A stretch of DNA of 64,000 bases from Flavobacterium humi (GCF_004745595.1 NZ_SRLH01000003.1:310001-374000), one strand, 5' to 3'. Positions 48,401-56,321 are shown, counted from the stretch's first letter. Numbers and translations are program-made. The notes: generated from the letters alone by a model not told the origin.

Positions 48401-48699
48401 ATTCCGTAATTCCGTTTAAAAGCACCAAAAGCGATACCGTTATCTTCCCGGAATTTACCTGAATAACTGATAAAATAAGCCTTAGGGGCGTTTTCAAATT
48501 CGGACCATTGGGTTTTATTGTGCAGCGTGATGAACGATTCGTCTTCTCTGACAAAACTGAACGTAGGATTTAGTAAGAATTTATTAAACTTTAAAGAATT
48601 TTTTGCAGGTACATCAAATGAAACTACGCCGTCTGTTTGTGCATAGTTCCTATCAATAAAACAACATAATAATAAAATACTTAGTAATCCTTTTTTCAT
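45496..48699 (-). CDS. sprD: SprD-like protein: SprF-type barrel, long Ala/Lys coiled coil, SPOR-like end
   Basis: A 1067-residue protein in the sprD position of the spr operon. Signal peptide 1-20; residues about 22-310 are a PorP/SprF-type beta-barrel (L-L-N-P-T-F-S-F-V start, G-F-G-A-F-K-R-N); about 330-790 is a long charged helix rich in Ala, Lys, Glu and Asp with 11 copies of the word R-L-A-K-E-A-A-D-A-K-A; about 790-960 is more coiled coil; the last 80 residues (G-F-Y-L-V-V-A-A-H to M-V-I-V-K-V-E) resemble a SPOR domain, which binds denuded peptidoglycan. The protein could therefore bridge outer membrane and wall. In F. johnsoniae sprD supports SprB function. Starts one base after the sprC stop. 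Confidence 0.87.
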   Translation of the reverse strand: MKKGLLSILLLCCFIDRNYAQTDGVVSFDVPAKNSLKFNKFLLNPTFSFVREDESFITLHNKTQWSEFENAPKAYFISYSGKFREDNGIAFGAFKRNYGILSSFGAVANFARNVAISNDNNFTFGVNLAYLSSGLNSGDIITNDLSDPSLQNIPKNSLVTINPGINYSTAVMDFGLSANNLFTYNFSDSGLISDDPAKGVAAHIMYTGYMYNSGFFENAKFSTMIRGELNKDKTIFSGALLFNAPRGGWVQAGYNSLYGVSGGLGLILAKKISIGYSIEKGMGNFSNFGMSHEITLAYKIRGYGDYEDYKPIVKASKKTNPGAADKKVAVKKKSPAELKKERDEQLALKAEQEKARLEAERLRKEKELADARAKAEAEARERAEAEKLLALQGKEAAEAKAKAEEAARIKAEQDKAKAIAEAERLRREKEAADAKAKLDAAARAKADADAEKARLLKEAADAKAKAAADAKAKLDAAAKAKADADAEKARLAKEAADAKAKADADAKAKADAEKARLAKEAADAKAQADAAAKAKADADAEKARLAKEAADAKAKADAEAKAQSDAEKARLAKEAADAKAKEDAEKARLAKEAADAKAKADAEAKAQADAEKARLAKEAADAKAKADAEAKAQADAAAKAKADADAEKARLAKEAADAKAKADAEAKAQADAEKARLAKEAADAKAKADAEAKAKADADAKAKADAEAEKIRLAKEAADAKAKADADAKAKADAEKARLEKEAADAKAKADAEAKAKADAEAERLRLEEEAKKKLDANKTAEDKQLDYLSQVIDDSKKNQSESLARLDSIAKAKENELLELRRVNDLSEQGIVSEVKEYQSTTAANRALEALKAEIAENNKNTDNFINEYEKLYKERITKVPNKNDAVNQNYLKTINQLKAEKITTDKRNADLLAKLERIKTETDIEKKRRIKQAKFDNNQTKYLKDRETLKQLKLTTTPNSKVYKPEDFDYGEEDLSNMQIVKNIENIDKGFYLVVAAHKDEAKRDAFIKKAIESGQTNIDFFYNVSTSTYYIYYQKFSDIQDATRANELKGNKPYNGKMVIVKVE
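46380..47370 (-). repeat. Ala/Lys-rich tandem repeat in sprD
   Basis: Eleven units, each 17-35 codons long, with core A-R-L-A-K-E-A-A-D-A-K-A followed by variable K-A-D-A-E-A-K-A-Q blocks. Near-identical DNA words recur (for example CTTTTGCTAAACGGGC and TTTAGCCAGACGGGC), so length change by slippage or recombination is likely. Confidence 0.9.
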
Positions 48700-48700
48700 A

Positions 48701-50131
48701 CTACTTTACAATTGTTATAGATCCTTTTTTAACTTCACCACCTTCTTTTGTTATGATATAATAGTATACCGGATTAACAGACTTGAACTCTAACGCACTT
48801 TCAGGCCAATTATTTTGATAATTTTTTGTTTTTAATGCAATTTCTCCTAAAGAATTGATTAGCAATACTTCAGTGTTCGCAGAAATATATTCCTGCGGGA
48901 TAATCCAAAGATCATTGATACCATCATCGTTCGGGCTGATCACATTTGGGATATTCACCGCATTGACACCTTCCTTGAATTTGAAGAAAAGTTCTTTAGT
49001 GAGCACGCAACCCGTTGTTTGTGTTACAGCCACTTTATAAGTTCCCGCAGTGGATGTGCTGAAAGAACTGTTCGTTTCTCCAGTAATAGCAGTAGCTCCT
49101 GAATACCACTGGTACGAAGGATTCGAAGCATTTGTGGTGACTGTGACAGTTTTGGTTTCCCCCACTTGCATCATATTTTCCTGTGGCAGCTCAAGAACAT
49201 CAATAGACGCATTGAAACTCGTAGCAGTCAATGTAATGGTATTGGAGGTGGAAGAACAGCTTCCTTGTCCAACCATCACATAATAAATCCCTGCCAGGCC
49301 GGTTGTATAAGTATTTGAAGTCGCTCCCGGGACAATGGCGTTGTCTTTGAACCATTGGTAAGAATAGCCTGGAGCCGTACTTAATGTTGTTGGTGTCGAT
49401 GGGCAGATAGTCGTGCCTCCGCTAGATGTAATGGTAAAACTCGATCCTGCAGTTACAATATTTACGGTAACGTCCTGTGACTTGGTAATAGAACTTGCTG
49501 TAGTACAGGAACCGTAATCAATTTCTACATGGTAAATCCCTGAAGTTGTTATGTTTATGGAAGTCCCAATCTCTCCGGGAATCGCCGTTGTGCCTTTGTA
49601 CCATTTGTATTTCAGGCTGGGAAAGGAGATAGGTGAGGGATCGGAAGGAGTAGGGCTGTCGATGGAAAGTGTATAACTTCCGCCGGAACAGATACTCGCT
49701 GTTGAAATTTTATTATTTATGTAAAATGACTGGTTAAATGCTTGGAAATAAGCGGCAAATGCAGCCGAACTCGAACCTGTAATAGCAGGAGATGTCCCTC
49801 TTACCCTTAATTTATACCCTGCTCCAGCCGTTGTAGTTGGGACTTTAAAAACGAAGTTCCCAGGACTGGTTGCCAATTGTGACGAAAGAATAGTAATAGG
49901 TGTTAGGCTTAAAAAAGATCCGTTGGCATCTGACATTTCCAAAACGAAGGTATTCGCCCCGCTAAAAGTAAAGTTTACGGTATAGGAATTAAAGCTTGGA
50001 CTGGCACAAATCTGAGTAAAAGCGTACGTTGGCGTACCAATTTGTGAAAATGTTTTTGTCTGGCAAAAAAAGACTACTAAAGCTAATGAAAGAATGTATT
50101 TATTAAGAACCGTTTTAATTTTAATCTCCAT
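48701..50131 (-). CDS. sprC: SprC-like secreted protein with type B T9SS sorting domain
   Basis: A 476-residue protein: signal peptide (to T-F-S-Q, about residue 30), then beta-rich Ig-like repeats with Y-K/Q-W-Y/F-K and a following G-x-Y-x-V (at least three, about 165-380), and a gliding-motility-associated C-terminal domain (P-N-V-I-S-P-N-D-D-G-I-N-D to K-G-S-I-T-I-V-K). It should be exported by T9SS and held at the surface. In F. johnsoniae sprC sits in the sprB operon and is needed for normal gliding on agar. The ATG at 50131 is preferred over a GTG at 50137. Ends one base before sprD. Confidence 0.88.
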   Translation of the reverse strand: MEIKIKTVLNKYILSLALVVFFCQTKTFSQIGTPTYAFTQICASPSFNSYTVNFTFSGANTFVLEMSDANGSFLSLTPITILSSQLATSPGNFVFKVPTTTAGAGYKLRVRGTSPAITGSSSAAFAAYFQAFNQSFYINNKISTASICSGGSYTLSIDSPTPSDPSPISFPSLKYKWYKGTTAIPGEIGTSINITTSGIYHVEIDYGSCTTASSITKSQDVTVNIVTAGSSFTITSSGGTTICPSTPTTLSTAPGYSYQWFKDNAIVPGATSNTYTTGLAGIYYVMVGQGSCSSTSNTITLTATSFNASIDVLELPQENMMQVGETKTVTVTTNASNPSYQWYSGATAITGETNSSFSTSTAGTYKVAVTQTTGCVLTKELFFKFKEGVNAVNIPNVISPNDDGINDLWIIPQEYISANTEVLLINSLGEIALKTKNYQNNWPESALEFKSVNPVYYYIITKEGGEVKKGSITIVK

Positions 50132-50219
50132 AACCACTCAATTTATATTTATTACTCAAAACAGAAAATCCAATCACATTTACATCAAACCACCCAATAT
50201 GAAACATAACCCAATAAAT

Positions 50220-50244
50220 CCATTAAAAGCTTAGCTCTTAATGG
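50220..50244 (-). promoter_or_regulatory. Hairpin between the beta-helix gene and sprC
   Basis: Arms CCATTAAAAGC (50220-50230) and GCTCTTAATGG (50234-50244), one mismatch, three-base loop. No T run follows on the minus strand, so it looks like an intra-operon hairpin rather than a full terminator. Confidence 0.5.
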
Positions 50245-50267
50245 ATCTAAAAAGGTTCTTTGTTCTA

Positions 50268-51554
50268 TTATTTTGAAGCGGTGATTTTACCTATTTTTAC
50301 TCTGAAATCTGGAGTTCCAGTTGCTTTATTGCTATCAATAAACATTTCAGCGTTAGGTGTGTTTTCATATAAATTGTAGAAAGCGCTGTTTCCATAATAA
50401 TCCTCAAGATCTTCATTGTTTGTTGTGTTTTCAACAAAAATGTTTCCTTTGCAATTATTGAAATACATCTCTTCAAATTTGATTTTCTTCAATCCTCCGG
50501 CTTCAGGTTTAATGTCGTCATCAAGGATAACCGCAGGGCTAAATCCTGAAATTACACTCTTTTTTAAACTGAAGGAAGTATTGTCGGCAACAAATATACA
50601 TTCTTTAACCAGTCCGCTTGCTAAATCAGCAGCCAGGTCCGTTGTGCTGTTAACCAAAGTACAGTTAGTAGCTACAACGTTCGTTAGGTTTTTAGAGAAG
50701 TCCGCCTCTTCTTTTTTGTCATAGGAAGAAACATTCATACATCTTGCTCTTGTAGAAGAAGAATAGTAAGAGTGTCTCACCGTTAATGAATTGTCGATTT
50801 TGCATTGCGCTCCCTGGGTGATTCTGATGTCATCCCCTTTAGAACGAAGTGTTACCATGTTTTTCAATGATAAATCTCCACCTAAAATTTCAAAAGCATT
50901 CCCTGCGGCAAAACTACACATTACGTTTTCGATTACCGTTTTGTTTCCAACTCCTGCTAAGGAAATGGCATTGTAATCTTTATACCCTTTGATTTTTTTA
51001 CCTGCAAATTCTACTCTTAAGAAACGGATTACCCCTGAAGTACTTTGCGGATTGGTCCCACCGTAGATTGTTTGGGTTGGGTCCAGTTCGAAATTAATGG
51101 ACGAAGTCCCTCCGAATTTATTGATCGGAGCATCTCCTAAAATAACGATTCCACCCCAATCACCTTCTTTTTTAGACGGTCTGTTTGATGTAAAAACGAT
51201 AGGATCGGTTTCCGTTCCGTTTGCCACTAGCTGAGAACCTTTGGCAATAACCAAAGCACCGCTGGTTTCATAGTCTCCTTTGATAACCGTTCCGGCTTCA
51301 ATGGTAAGTACCGCATTATTAGTAACATATACTGGCCCTTGCAAAAGGTAGGTGTTCTTTTTGTAAAGGGTCGTGTTTGTTGTTATTTTACCATACAAAA
51401 TCTGATTTGTCTCATTGTATTCAGTTTTGGCAGGTTTAAACTCCGTCCAGTTGTTTAACCAGTTACTAGCACCAATAATTCCTTTTTCCTGTTGCGCGCT
51501 TGCCGAGCAAACCACAAATAGAGCCAGCCATTTAATTTTTAGTAAGTTTCTCAT
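50268..51554 (-). CDS. Secreted beta-helix-like protein of the spr operon, function unknown
   Basis: A 428-residue protein with a signal peptide (1-20, cleavage near S-A-Q) and a repeating hydrophobic pattern (for example L-T-I-E-A-G-T-V-I-K-G, A-L-V-I-A-K-G-S-Q-L-V-A-N-G, W-G-G-I-V-I-L-G-D-A-P-I-N) typical of right-handed parallel beta-helix proteins in Bacteroidota. No T9SS sorting domain is seen, so it may stay in the periplasm or be carried by a partner. It lies between the small secreted protein and sprC on the same strand; F. johnsoniae has unnamed genes in the same place. Confidence 0.8.
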   Translation of the reverse strand: MRNLLKIKWLALFVVCSASAQQEKGIIGASNWLNNWTEFKPAKTEYNETNQILYGKITTNTTLYKKNTYLLQGPVYVTNNAVLTIEAGTVIKGDYETSGALVIAKGSQLVANGTETDPIVFTSNRPSKKEGDWGGIVILGDAPINKFGGTSSINFELDPTQTIYGGTNPQSTSGVIRFLRVEFAGKKIKGYKDYNAISLAGVGNKTVIENVMCSFAAGNAFEILGGDLSLKNMVTLRSKGDDIRITQGAQCKIDNSLTVRHSYYSSSTRARCMNVSSYDKKEEADFSKNLTNVVATNCTLVNSTTDLAADLASGLVKECIFVADNTSFSLKKSVISGFSPAVILDDDIKPEAGGLKKIKFEEMYFNNCKGNIFVENTTNNEDLEDYYGNSAFYNLYENTPNAEMFIDSNKATGTPDFRVKIGKITASK

Positions 51555-51624
51555 GGGGGTAGATTTAGAACGTTAATAACTAAAATTATTTCAAAATAAC
51601 AATATTTAGATTAATACTTTTTGC

Positions 51625-52065
51625 TTATTCGTTAAGCTGATTTAATTCTTTTAACATGGATTCGTAATACAATATCGATGAAATCAGGTTTCCTTTATCG
51701 GAATATGGCATCATCGTTCTTTGGAATTCAACAGTAGCGTTAAGAAAATTAGTAGTATTTTCTCTTTGTGAATCCAACGCTTTATTGTTTTCAGAGTTGT
51801 CAGGAATACCAACATCCTGCATGGTAACTCCAGGCTTTGTAGTCAAAGCGATGTAAGGTAAAGTGTTGATAAGCACTTTTATTCTTTCAATATATAATTC
51901 CAGTAATGCACCTTTTTGCATAGTCTCAAGCTCACTTTTCTCATGATATTTCCTCATAGATGCGCCTGTGCTTATGATGCTTTTAGGTTTGTTCTTACTT
52001 TGTGCCTCTGCATTTCCTCCTACAGCAAAAATCAGAAATAGACTTAAAAAGATAATTTTCTTCAT
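51625..52065 (-). CDS. Small secreted protein heading the spr operon, function unknown
   Basis: A 146-residue protein with a signal peptide (M-K-K-I-I-F-L-S-L-F-L-I-F-A..., cleavage near A-E-A-Q). The mature part is predicted helical, with T-M-Q-K-G-A-L-L-E-L-Y-I-E-R-I and repeated Asn/Glu; no family recognised. It is the first gene after the promoter region at 52.1-52.35 kb and lies 70 bases before the beta-helix gene. The ATG at 52065 is used instead of a TTG at 52086 because it starts the signal peptide and keeps a leader after the promoter box at 52107-52114. Confidence 0.8.
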   Translation of the reverse strand: MKKIIFLSLFLIFAVGGNAEAQSKNKPKSIISTGASMRKYHEKSELETMQKGALLELYIERIKVLINTLPYIALTTKPGVTMQDVGIPDNSENNKALDSQRENTTNFLNATVEFQRTMMPYSDKGNLISSILYYESMLKELNQLNE

Positions 52066-52106
52066 GGTAATTTGTTTAATTTTCAATTAATAAAATTCTA
52101 ATAGTT

Positions 52107-52114
52107 CAAAAATA
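52107..52114 (-). promoter_or_regulatory. Proximal spr promoter, -33 TTG and -7 TATTTTTG
   Basis: Exact TAnnTTTG match with a TTG 19 bases further upstream on the minus strand (52134-52136). Predicted start near 52100, leader about 35 bases. Confidence 0.6.
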
Positions 52115-52238
52115 TACCTTTAAATTGAATTTACAAGTTTTTAATAACTTTTTTGTAATTATTTTTAAAATCGCTTGTAAATAAAACTTAAATGTTGTAA
52201 CAACAAAAAAATAAATGCATTTGTATTTTTTAAACTAA

Positions 52239-52258
52239 CAAGCTAAAAGCGTGCCAAA
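52239..52258 (-). promoter_or_regulatory. Candidate sigma-54 promoter of the spr operon
   Basis: Minus strand TTTGGCACGCTTTTAGCTTG: the -24 GG and -12 GC are separated by 10 bases, as in TTGGCAC-N5-TTGCW, with one change (TAGC for TTGC). It would start transcription near 52230, about 165 bases before the first gene. Confidence 0.45.
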
Positions 52259-52336
52259 AAATTTTACTTTGTTAAAAATATGCAAAAAAACTTATAATCG
52301 TGCATTTTGTCGATTCTTTTTTCTCTTAATCGGGCG

Positions 52337-52344
52337 CAAATGTA
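52337..52344 (-). promoter_or_regulatory. Distal spr promoter, -7 box TACATTTG
   Basis: Exact match followed by C, the commonest flavobacterial form. It implies a leader of about 265 bases or a separate small RNA; no clear -33 TTTG is present. Confidence 0.4.
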
Positions 52345-52507
52345 TCATTAATATTTTATAACTTCCTAATTATTAGCTCTTTTTATTGAATTTCTAACGG
52401 TTTTTTATTTAATCTGCAGAGTTTTTATGTTTTTTAGGAATTTTAATACAGATTTTTATCAACATCGTAAAAAAAAAGGCTTTTTTGTTAAAATTAAAGC
52501 ATTCATT

Positions 52508-52515
52508 TATATTTG
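52508..52515 (+). promoter_or_regulatory. holB promoter, -7 box TATATTTG
   Basis: Exact match ending 4 bases before the ATG at 52520. Transcription should start at or next to the ATG, so the message would be leaderless. Confidence 0.55.
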
Positions 52516-52519
52516 CAAT

Positions 52520-53668
52520 ATGCAATTTAACAAGATAGTAGGCCACGAACATTTAAAAAATCATCTCACGCAGAGTGCTTCCTCAGGCAGGATTCCTCAC
52601 GCACAATTGTTTGTAGGCCCGGAAGGATCGGGAGTTTTGCCTATGGCTATTGCTTATGCGCAATATGTGCTGTGCCGGAATTCGGGAGCGGAAAATTCCG
52701 GGGGAAACGAATCCTGTAACTTAAAATTCGAGCATTTTTCTCATCCGGACCTGCATTTTATCTATCCGACGGTAACCACTGAAGAAGTAAAATCGAAACC
52801 CAAAAGCTTTGATTTTTTATCCGACTGGCGCCAATTCCTAACAGAAAAGCCCTATGGAAGCCTGTTCGATTGGTACAATATGCTCGGCGTCCAGAACAAA
52901 CAAGGGGAAATAAGGGTAGAGGATGCGCAGGAAATCGTAAAAGTGCTTTCTTTAAAAGCATATGAAGGCGGTTATAAAATCATGATTGTCTGGATGGCCG
53001 ATAAAATAAATATCGCTGCATCCAATAAATTGTTGAAACTGCTGGAAGAACCTACTGATAAAACCCTTTTCATCCTGATTACGGAACATGAGGAAGACAT
53101 CATCCAAACGATCCGTTCCCGTTGCCAAGTGCTTCATTTTTCGGGCTTAAGCGAAAGTGCCATAGCCGAATCACTGGTGAACAACCAAGGTATCGATCCT
53201 AAAAAAGCACAGAAAATCGCGCGGAAATCACAGGGAAATTACAACAAAGCATTGCAATTTTGCAACGAAGTGAACGATGACCAGCCTTTTGAAGAATGGT
53301 TTGTTACCTGGGTTCGGGCCGCTTTTAGGGCCAAGGGAAATGCTGCTGCCATCCAGGACCTGATCAGCTGGAGCGAACAAATTGCCGGCCTGGGCCGTGA
53401 AACCCAAAAAAAATTCCTTCATTTTTGTGTTGAAATGTTCCGACAGGCCTTACTTTTGAATTATCAAAGTGAAAAATTGGTCTACCTGGAGCCTTCTGTT
53501 GCCAACTTCAATTTCGAAAAATTCGCACCTTTTGTCAACGGAAACAATATAAATGATATTTTTAACGAACTTTCCGATGCTATTTACCACATCGAACGCA
53601 ACGGGAATGCCAAAATTATTTTAACCGACCTATCAATAAAATTAACCCGTTTAATTCACAAAAAATAA
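52520..53668 (+). CDS. holB: DNA polymerase III delta-prime subunit
   Basis: A 382-residue clamp-loader AAA+ protein. N-terminus F-N-K-I-V-G-H-E-H-L-K-N-H-L and A-Q-L-F-V-G-P-E-G-S-G are the delta-prime start and a P-loop-like segment without the full Lys-Thr; later K-L-L-K-L-L-E-E-P (sensor region) and S-R-C-Q (SRC motif) are diagnostic. With DnaX and HolA it loads the sliding clamp. The start is set at 52520 because the promoter box ends at 52515 and homologues begin here. Four bases separate it from the DoxX-like gene. Confidence 0.93.
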   Translation: MQFNKIVGHEHLKNHLTQSASSGRIPHAQLFVGPEGSGVLPMAIAYAQYVLCRNSGAENSGGNESCNLKFEHFSHPDLHFIYPTVTTEEVKSKPKSFDFLSDWRQFLTEKPYGSLFDWYNMLGVQNKQGEIRVEDAQEIVKVLSLKAYEGGYKIMIVWMADKINIAASNKLLKLLEEPTDKTLFILITEHEEDIIQTIRSRCQVLHFSGLSESAIAESLVNNQGIDPKKAQKIARKSQGNYNKALQFCNEVNDDQPFEEWFVTWVRAAFRAKGNAAAIQDLISWSEQIAGLGRETQKKFLHFCVEMFRQALLLNYQSEKLVYLEPSVANFNFEKFAPFVNGNNINDIFNELSDAIYHIERNGNAKIILTDLSIKLTRLIHKK

Positions 53669-53672
53669 ACTT

Positions 53673-54056
53673 ATGGAAAATTTAGCCGCCGTTTTCATCC
53701 TGATTTTTTTAGCCATTACTTTTCTGCAGTCCGGCTATGATAAATACACCGATTTCAACGGGAATTTATCCTGGCTGACCGAGCATTTTTCAGGGACATT
53801 CCTTGACGGTAAAGTGGCTCCGGCCTTAAAAACACTACTGGCTTTGGAAATTATCGCCGGGATTTTATGCCTTGCCGGAGTACTCGAACTCTCCATAAGC
53901 GGAGGGACCCTTTTTGGGAAATACGGAGCTTCGGTATCCTGTATCGTTTTGCTGATGCTGCTTTTCGGGCAAAGGATCGCAAAAGATTACGACGGGGCCA
54001 GGACCATTGCCATTTATTTTATTCCTGCTGTTTTAGTGGTGTATTGGCTAAGCTAA
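53673..54056 (+). CDS. DoxX-like small membrane protein
   Basis: A 127-residue protein with four membrane helices (about 3-20, 48-66, 79-98, 105-125) and the Q-S-G-Y-D-K region after helix 1 that resembles DoxX family proteins. Function not known; DoxX relatives are linked to redox or quinone metabolism. It follows holB by 4 bases, so they share a transcript. Its last 9 bases overlap the converging helicase gene. Confidence 0.7.
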   Translation: MENLAAVFILIFLAITFLQSGYDKYTDFNGNLSWLTEHFSGTFLDGKVAPALKTLLALEIIAGILCLAGVLELSISGGTLFGKYGASVSCIVLLMLLFGQRIAKDYDGARTIAIYFIPAVLVVYWLS

Positions 54057-56321
54057 ATTCAGGCTTGCCCGAAACATTTTCAGTTCGTCCCAGGTAAATT
54101 TGTCACCGTATTTTTCTTTAAGAGGATTAAGGGTTTCTTCCGTATAATTGTTGAAAACATTTCTTAATTCGATGATTTTATCTTCCGGTAAAACATCTGC
54201 AATCGCTATTTTGCCGGCTTCGATCAATTTGGCGATATGACCACCAATGGTTTGTACCGTCAGCTTTCGGATGGCTGCTATTTCCTTGACGGAATTTTTC
54301 TCGAGCCACAACTCATACGTTTCCTGGACAGTGCTTTTTTTAAGTTCTTTTGGTACCTTTTCCTTCTTCGTATATCGTTCAGCATCAGCATTATCATCAA
54401 TCAAGGTGCTGTTTTTGCTTTTGAATTCTACGCGGATTTTTTCCAACGCATTGCTTTTGTAATTTTTAATTTCATGGGAAGTCAGGGCTTCTTTCGAAAT
54501 TGTTTCACGTGAAGCGATTGTTTTTACCAGCAACCGGGCCTTCATCAACCGCAGGACAGCTTTAACCTGAAGTTCTTCCAGGACGGATAATTCTTCGTAA
54601 AACGCTTTTACTTTTTTAATCCGTTTGACTTCTTCCAGTTTCCATAAAATGTCGTAAACCATTTGGTCCATGGTACTGAAAAAATAAGCATACGCGGCAT
54701 TTATTCTTTCTTCAATAAATTGATAATCAGTTGTTTCACGTGAAAAAAGCGCATGCAGCTGGCTCATGAACTTGCGCGCCGGTTCTTGTATCTGCCAAAG
54801 GATCCCGGCCTGTTTTTTCGCCCAGGCAGCGTGCTTTGATTTTTCAGAATTCTCCGATTTTTCAGTATAGCTGAACTGGTGGTTCCTCCATTCCTGGGCC
54901 AAATCCTGCCAGTCAAAAGCCGATTGCAGGTATTCCAGCAAAAATTTCCTTGTTTCCTGTTCCAGGGAATTGGCCAAGATGGTTTCGTTTGCCTTATTGC
55001 CGGCATAATCCATCACGTCCAGGTCGTTCGAAATACCGTTCATTTGAAGCGGAGAAAGCAAAATAAGGCCTTCTAAGGAGCGTAATCTCGATAAAGCCAC
55101 ATAGGCTTGTCCGGGAAGGAAAACCTGCGATACATCAAGCGCAGCTTTGTCAAACGTTAATCCCTGGCTTTTATGGACCGTTATGGCCCAGGCAAGTTTG
55201 ATAGGGTAGTGGACGAAAGTACCCAAAACTTCTTCCTCGATTTCTTTAGTATCAGGGTTTACCAAATAACGGATGTTTTCCCATTCGTATTTCTCGACCT
55301 CGATTGTTTTGTTTTCTTCCGGAAAATGCACCATGATTTCTTCTCCTGAAAGGGATTTGACAATGCCCATTTTCCCATTGAAAAAATGCTTGTCCGCTGA
55401 CAAGTCGTTTTTCACAAATATGACCTGCGCTCCTTCCTTGAGTTGCAAACGCTCTTCTATGGGAAAGATTTTTTCGGGAAAATCCCCGGTAATTTCCGGC
55501 GAAAAGGTAAACAATTTGCCTTCCAATTCTTCTAACGCTTTGGTATTCATAGCGTCAGCTTTGGTATTATGCGTGGTTAAAGTGATGAAGCCTTTGTTTT
55601 TTTTGAAGTCAAAGTCTTTTTTCACATACTGGTTTAAAACACCGATATCTTCCTGTGAAATCCTGTTGTTCCGCAGGTTATTCAAAACGGATATGAAAAT
55701 ATCGTCTGTTTGGCGGAAAATCTTTGAAAGTTCAATATATAGCGGAGGATTCAGCTGGATAACATGCGAATGGAAAAAAAATTTCCCTTTGTAATACTGG
55801 CGCAATGTTTTCCATTCCTCGTCACGGATGACCGGCGGGAGCTGCATCAAATCGCCAATGAACAACACCTGCACACCGCCGAATGGGCTTTTCTTTTTGC
55901 GGACGGACTGCAGCATAAAATCGATGGCATCCAGCAAATCGGCCCGAAGCATGCTCACTTCATCAATAATCAGCAGTTCCATATTGCGGATGACTGCCTT
56001 TTTAATGCCGCTCATCCTAAAATGCCTGGAAAGTGTCTGTTTGGTTTCAAAGGCAACCGATCCGGAAAATTGAGGCGCCACATTCTCGGGTATGAATCCG
56101 GCAAACGGCAGCTGGAACATGGAATGTATCGTTACGCCACCGGCATTTAGCGCGGCAATTCCGGTTGGAGCCACCACCACGACATTTTTGTGGGTGGTGC
56201 TGATGATTTCTTTCAACAGTGTGGTTTTCCCGGTTCCGGCTTTCCCGGTCAGGAATATGTTGCGTTTGGTCTGATTGATGAATTGAAGGGTGTATCGGGC
56301 GTCTTGAGAGAGGTTTTCCAT
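54048..56321 (-). CDS. PIF1-type helicase with C-terminal helix-turn-helix
   Basis: A 757-residue SF1 helicase. Walker A is G-K-A-G-T-G-K-T-T (26-34), Walker B is L-I-I-D-E-V-S-M-L (115-123), and motifs near the end of the core include V-H-K-S-Q-G-L-T-F and V-A-L-S-R-L-R, as in PIF1/RecD-like enzymes. Residues about 640-740 form an HTH_40-like domain (E-T-Y-E-L-W ... I-A-A-I-R-K-L-T-V-Q-T-I), also found at the end of some RecQ proteins. It should unwind DNA during replication or repair, and may clear structures. Two parS-like sites lie in its coding region (54501-54516 and 54732-54747), both encoding S-R-E-T. Confidence 0.92.
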   Translation of the reverse strand: MENLSQDARYTLQFINQTKRNIFLTGKAGTGKTTLLKEIISTTHKNVVVVAPTGIAALNAGGVTIHSMFQLPFAGFIPENVAPQFSGSVAFETKQTLSRHFRMSGIKKAVIRNMELLIIDEVSMLRADLLDAIDFMLQSVRKKKSPFGGVQVLFIGDLMQLPPVIRDEEWKTLRQYYKGKFFFHSHVIQLNPPLYIELSKIFRQTDDIFISVLNNLRNNRISQEDIGVLNQYVKKDFDFKKNKGFITLTTHNTKADAMNTKALEELEGKLFTFSPEITGDFPEKIFPIEERLQLKEGAQVIFVKNDLSADKHFFNGKMGIVKSLSGEEIMVHFPEENKTIEVEKYEWENIRYLVNPDTKEIEEEVLGTFVHYPIKLAWAITVHKSQGLTFDKAALDVSQVFLPGQAYVALSRLRSLEGLILLSPLQMNGISNDLDVMDYAGNKANETILANSLEQETRKFLLEYLQSAFDWQDLAQEWRNHQFSYTEKSENSEKSKHAAWAKKQAGILWQIQEPARKFMSQLHALFSRETTDYQFIEERINAAYAYFFSTMDQMVYDILWKLEEVKRIKKVKAFYEELSVLEELQVKAVLRLMKARLLVKTIASRETISKEALTSHEIKNYKSNALEKIRVEFKSKNSTLIDDNADAERYTKKEKVPKELKKSTVQETYELWLEKNSVKEIAAIRKLTVQTIGGHIAKLIEAGKIAIADVLPEDKIIELRNVFNNYTEETLNPLKEKYGDKFTWDELKMFRASLNLA
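54501..54516. promoter_or_regulatory. parS-like site
   Basis: TGTTTCACGTGAAGCG: two mismatches to TGTTYCACGTGRAACA. Within the helicase gene. Confidence 0.45.
54732..54747. promoter_or_regulatory. parS-like site
   Basis: TGTTTCACGTGAAAAA: one mismatch to TGTTYCACGTGRAACA, matching the Bacillus-type parS at 15 of 16 positions. Within the helicase gene, 231 bases from the preceding site. Confidence 0.6.

Larger units (their letters stand above)
52066..52519. other. Divergent promoter region between the spr operon and holB
   Basis: About 450 AT-rich bases without a gene. On the minus strand it holds two exact -7 boxes (52107-52114 and 52337-52344) and a sigma-54-like element (52239-52258) facing the spr operon. 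On the plus strand it ends with the holB promoter (52508-52515). An upstream extension of the holB frame to 52427 is discounted. Confidence 0.65.
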
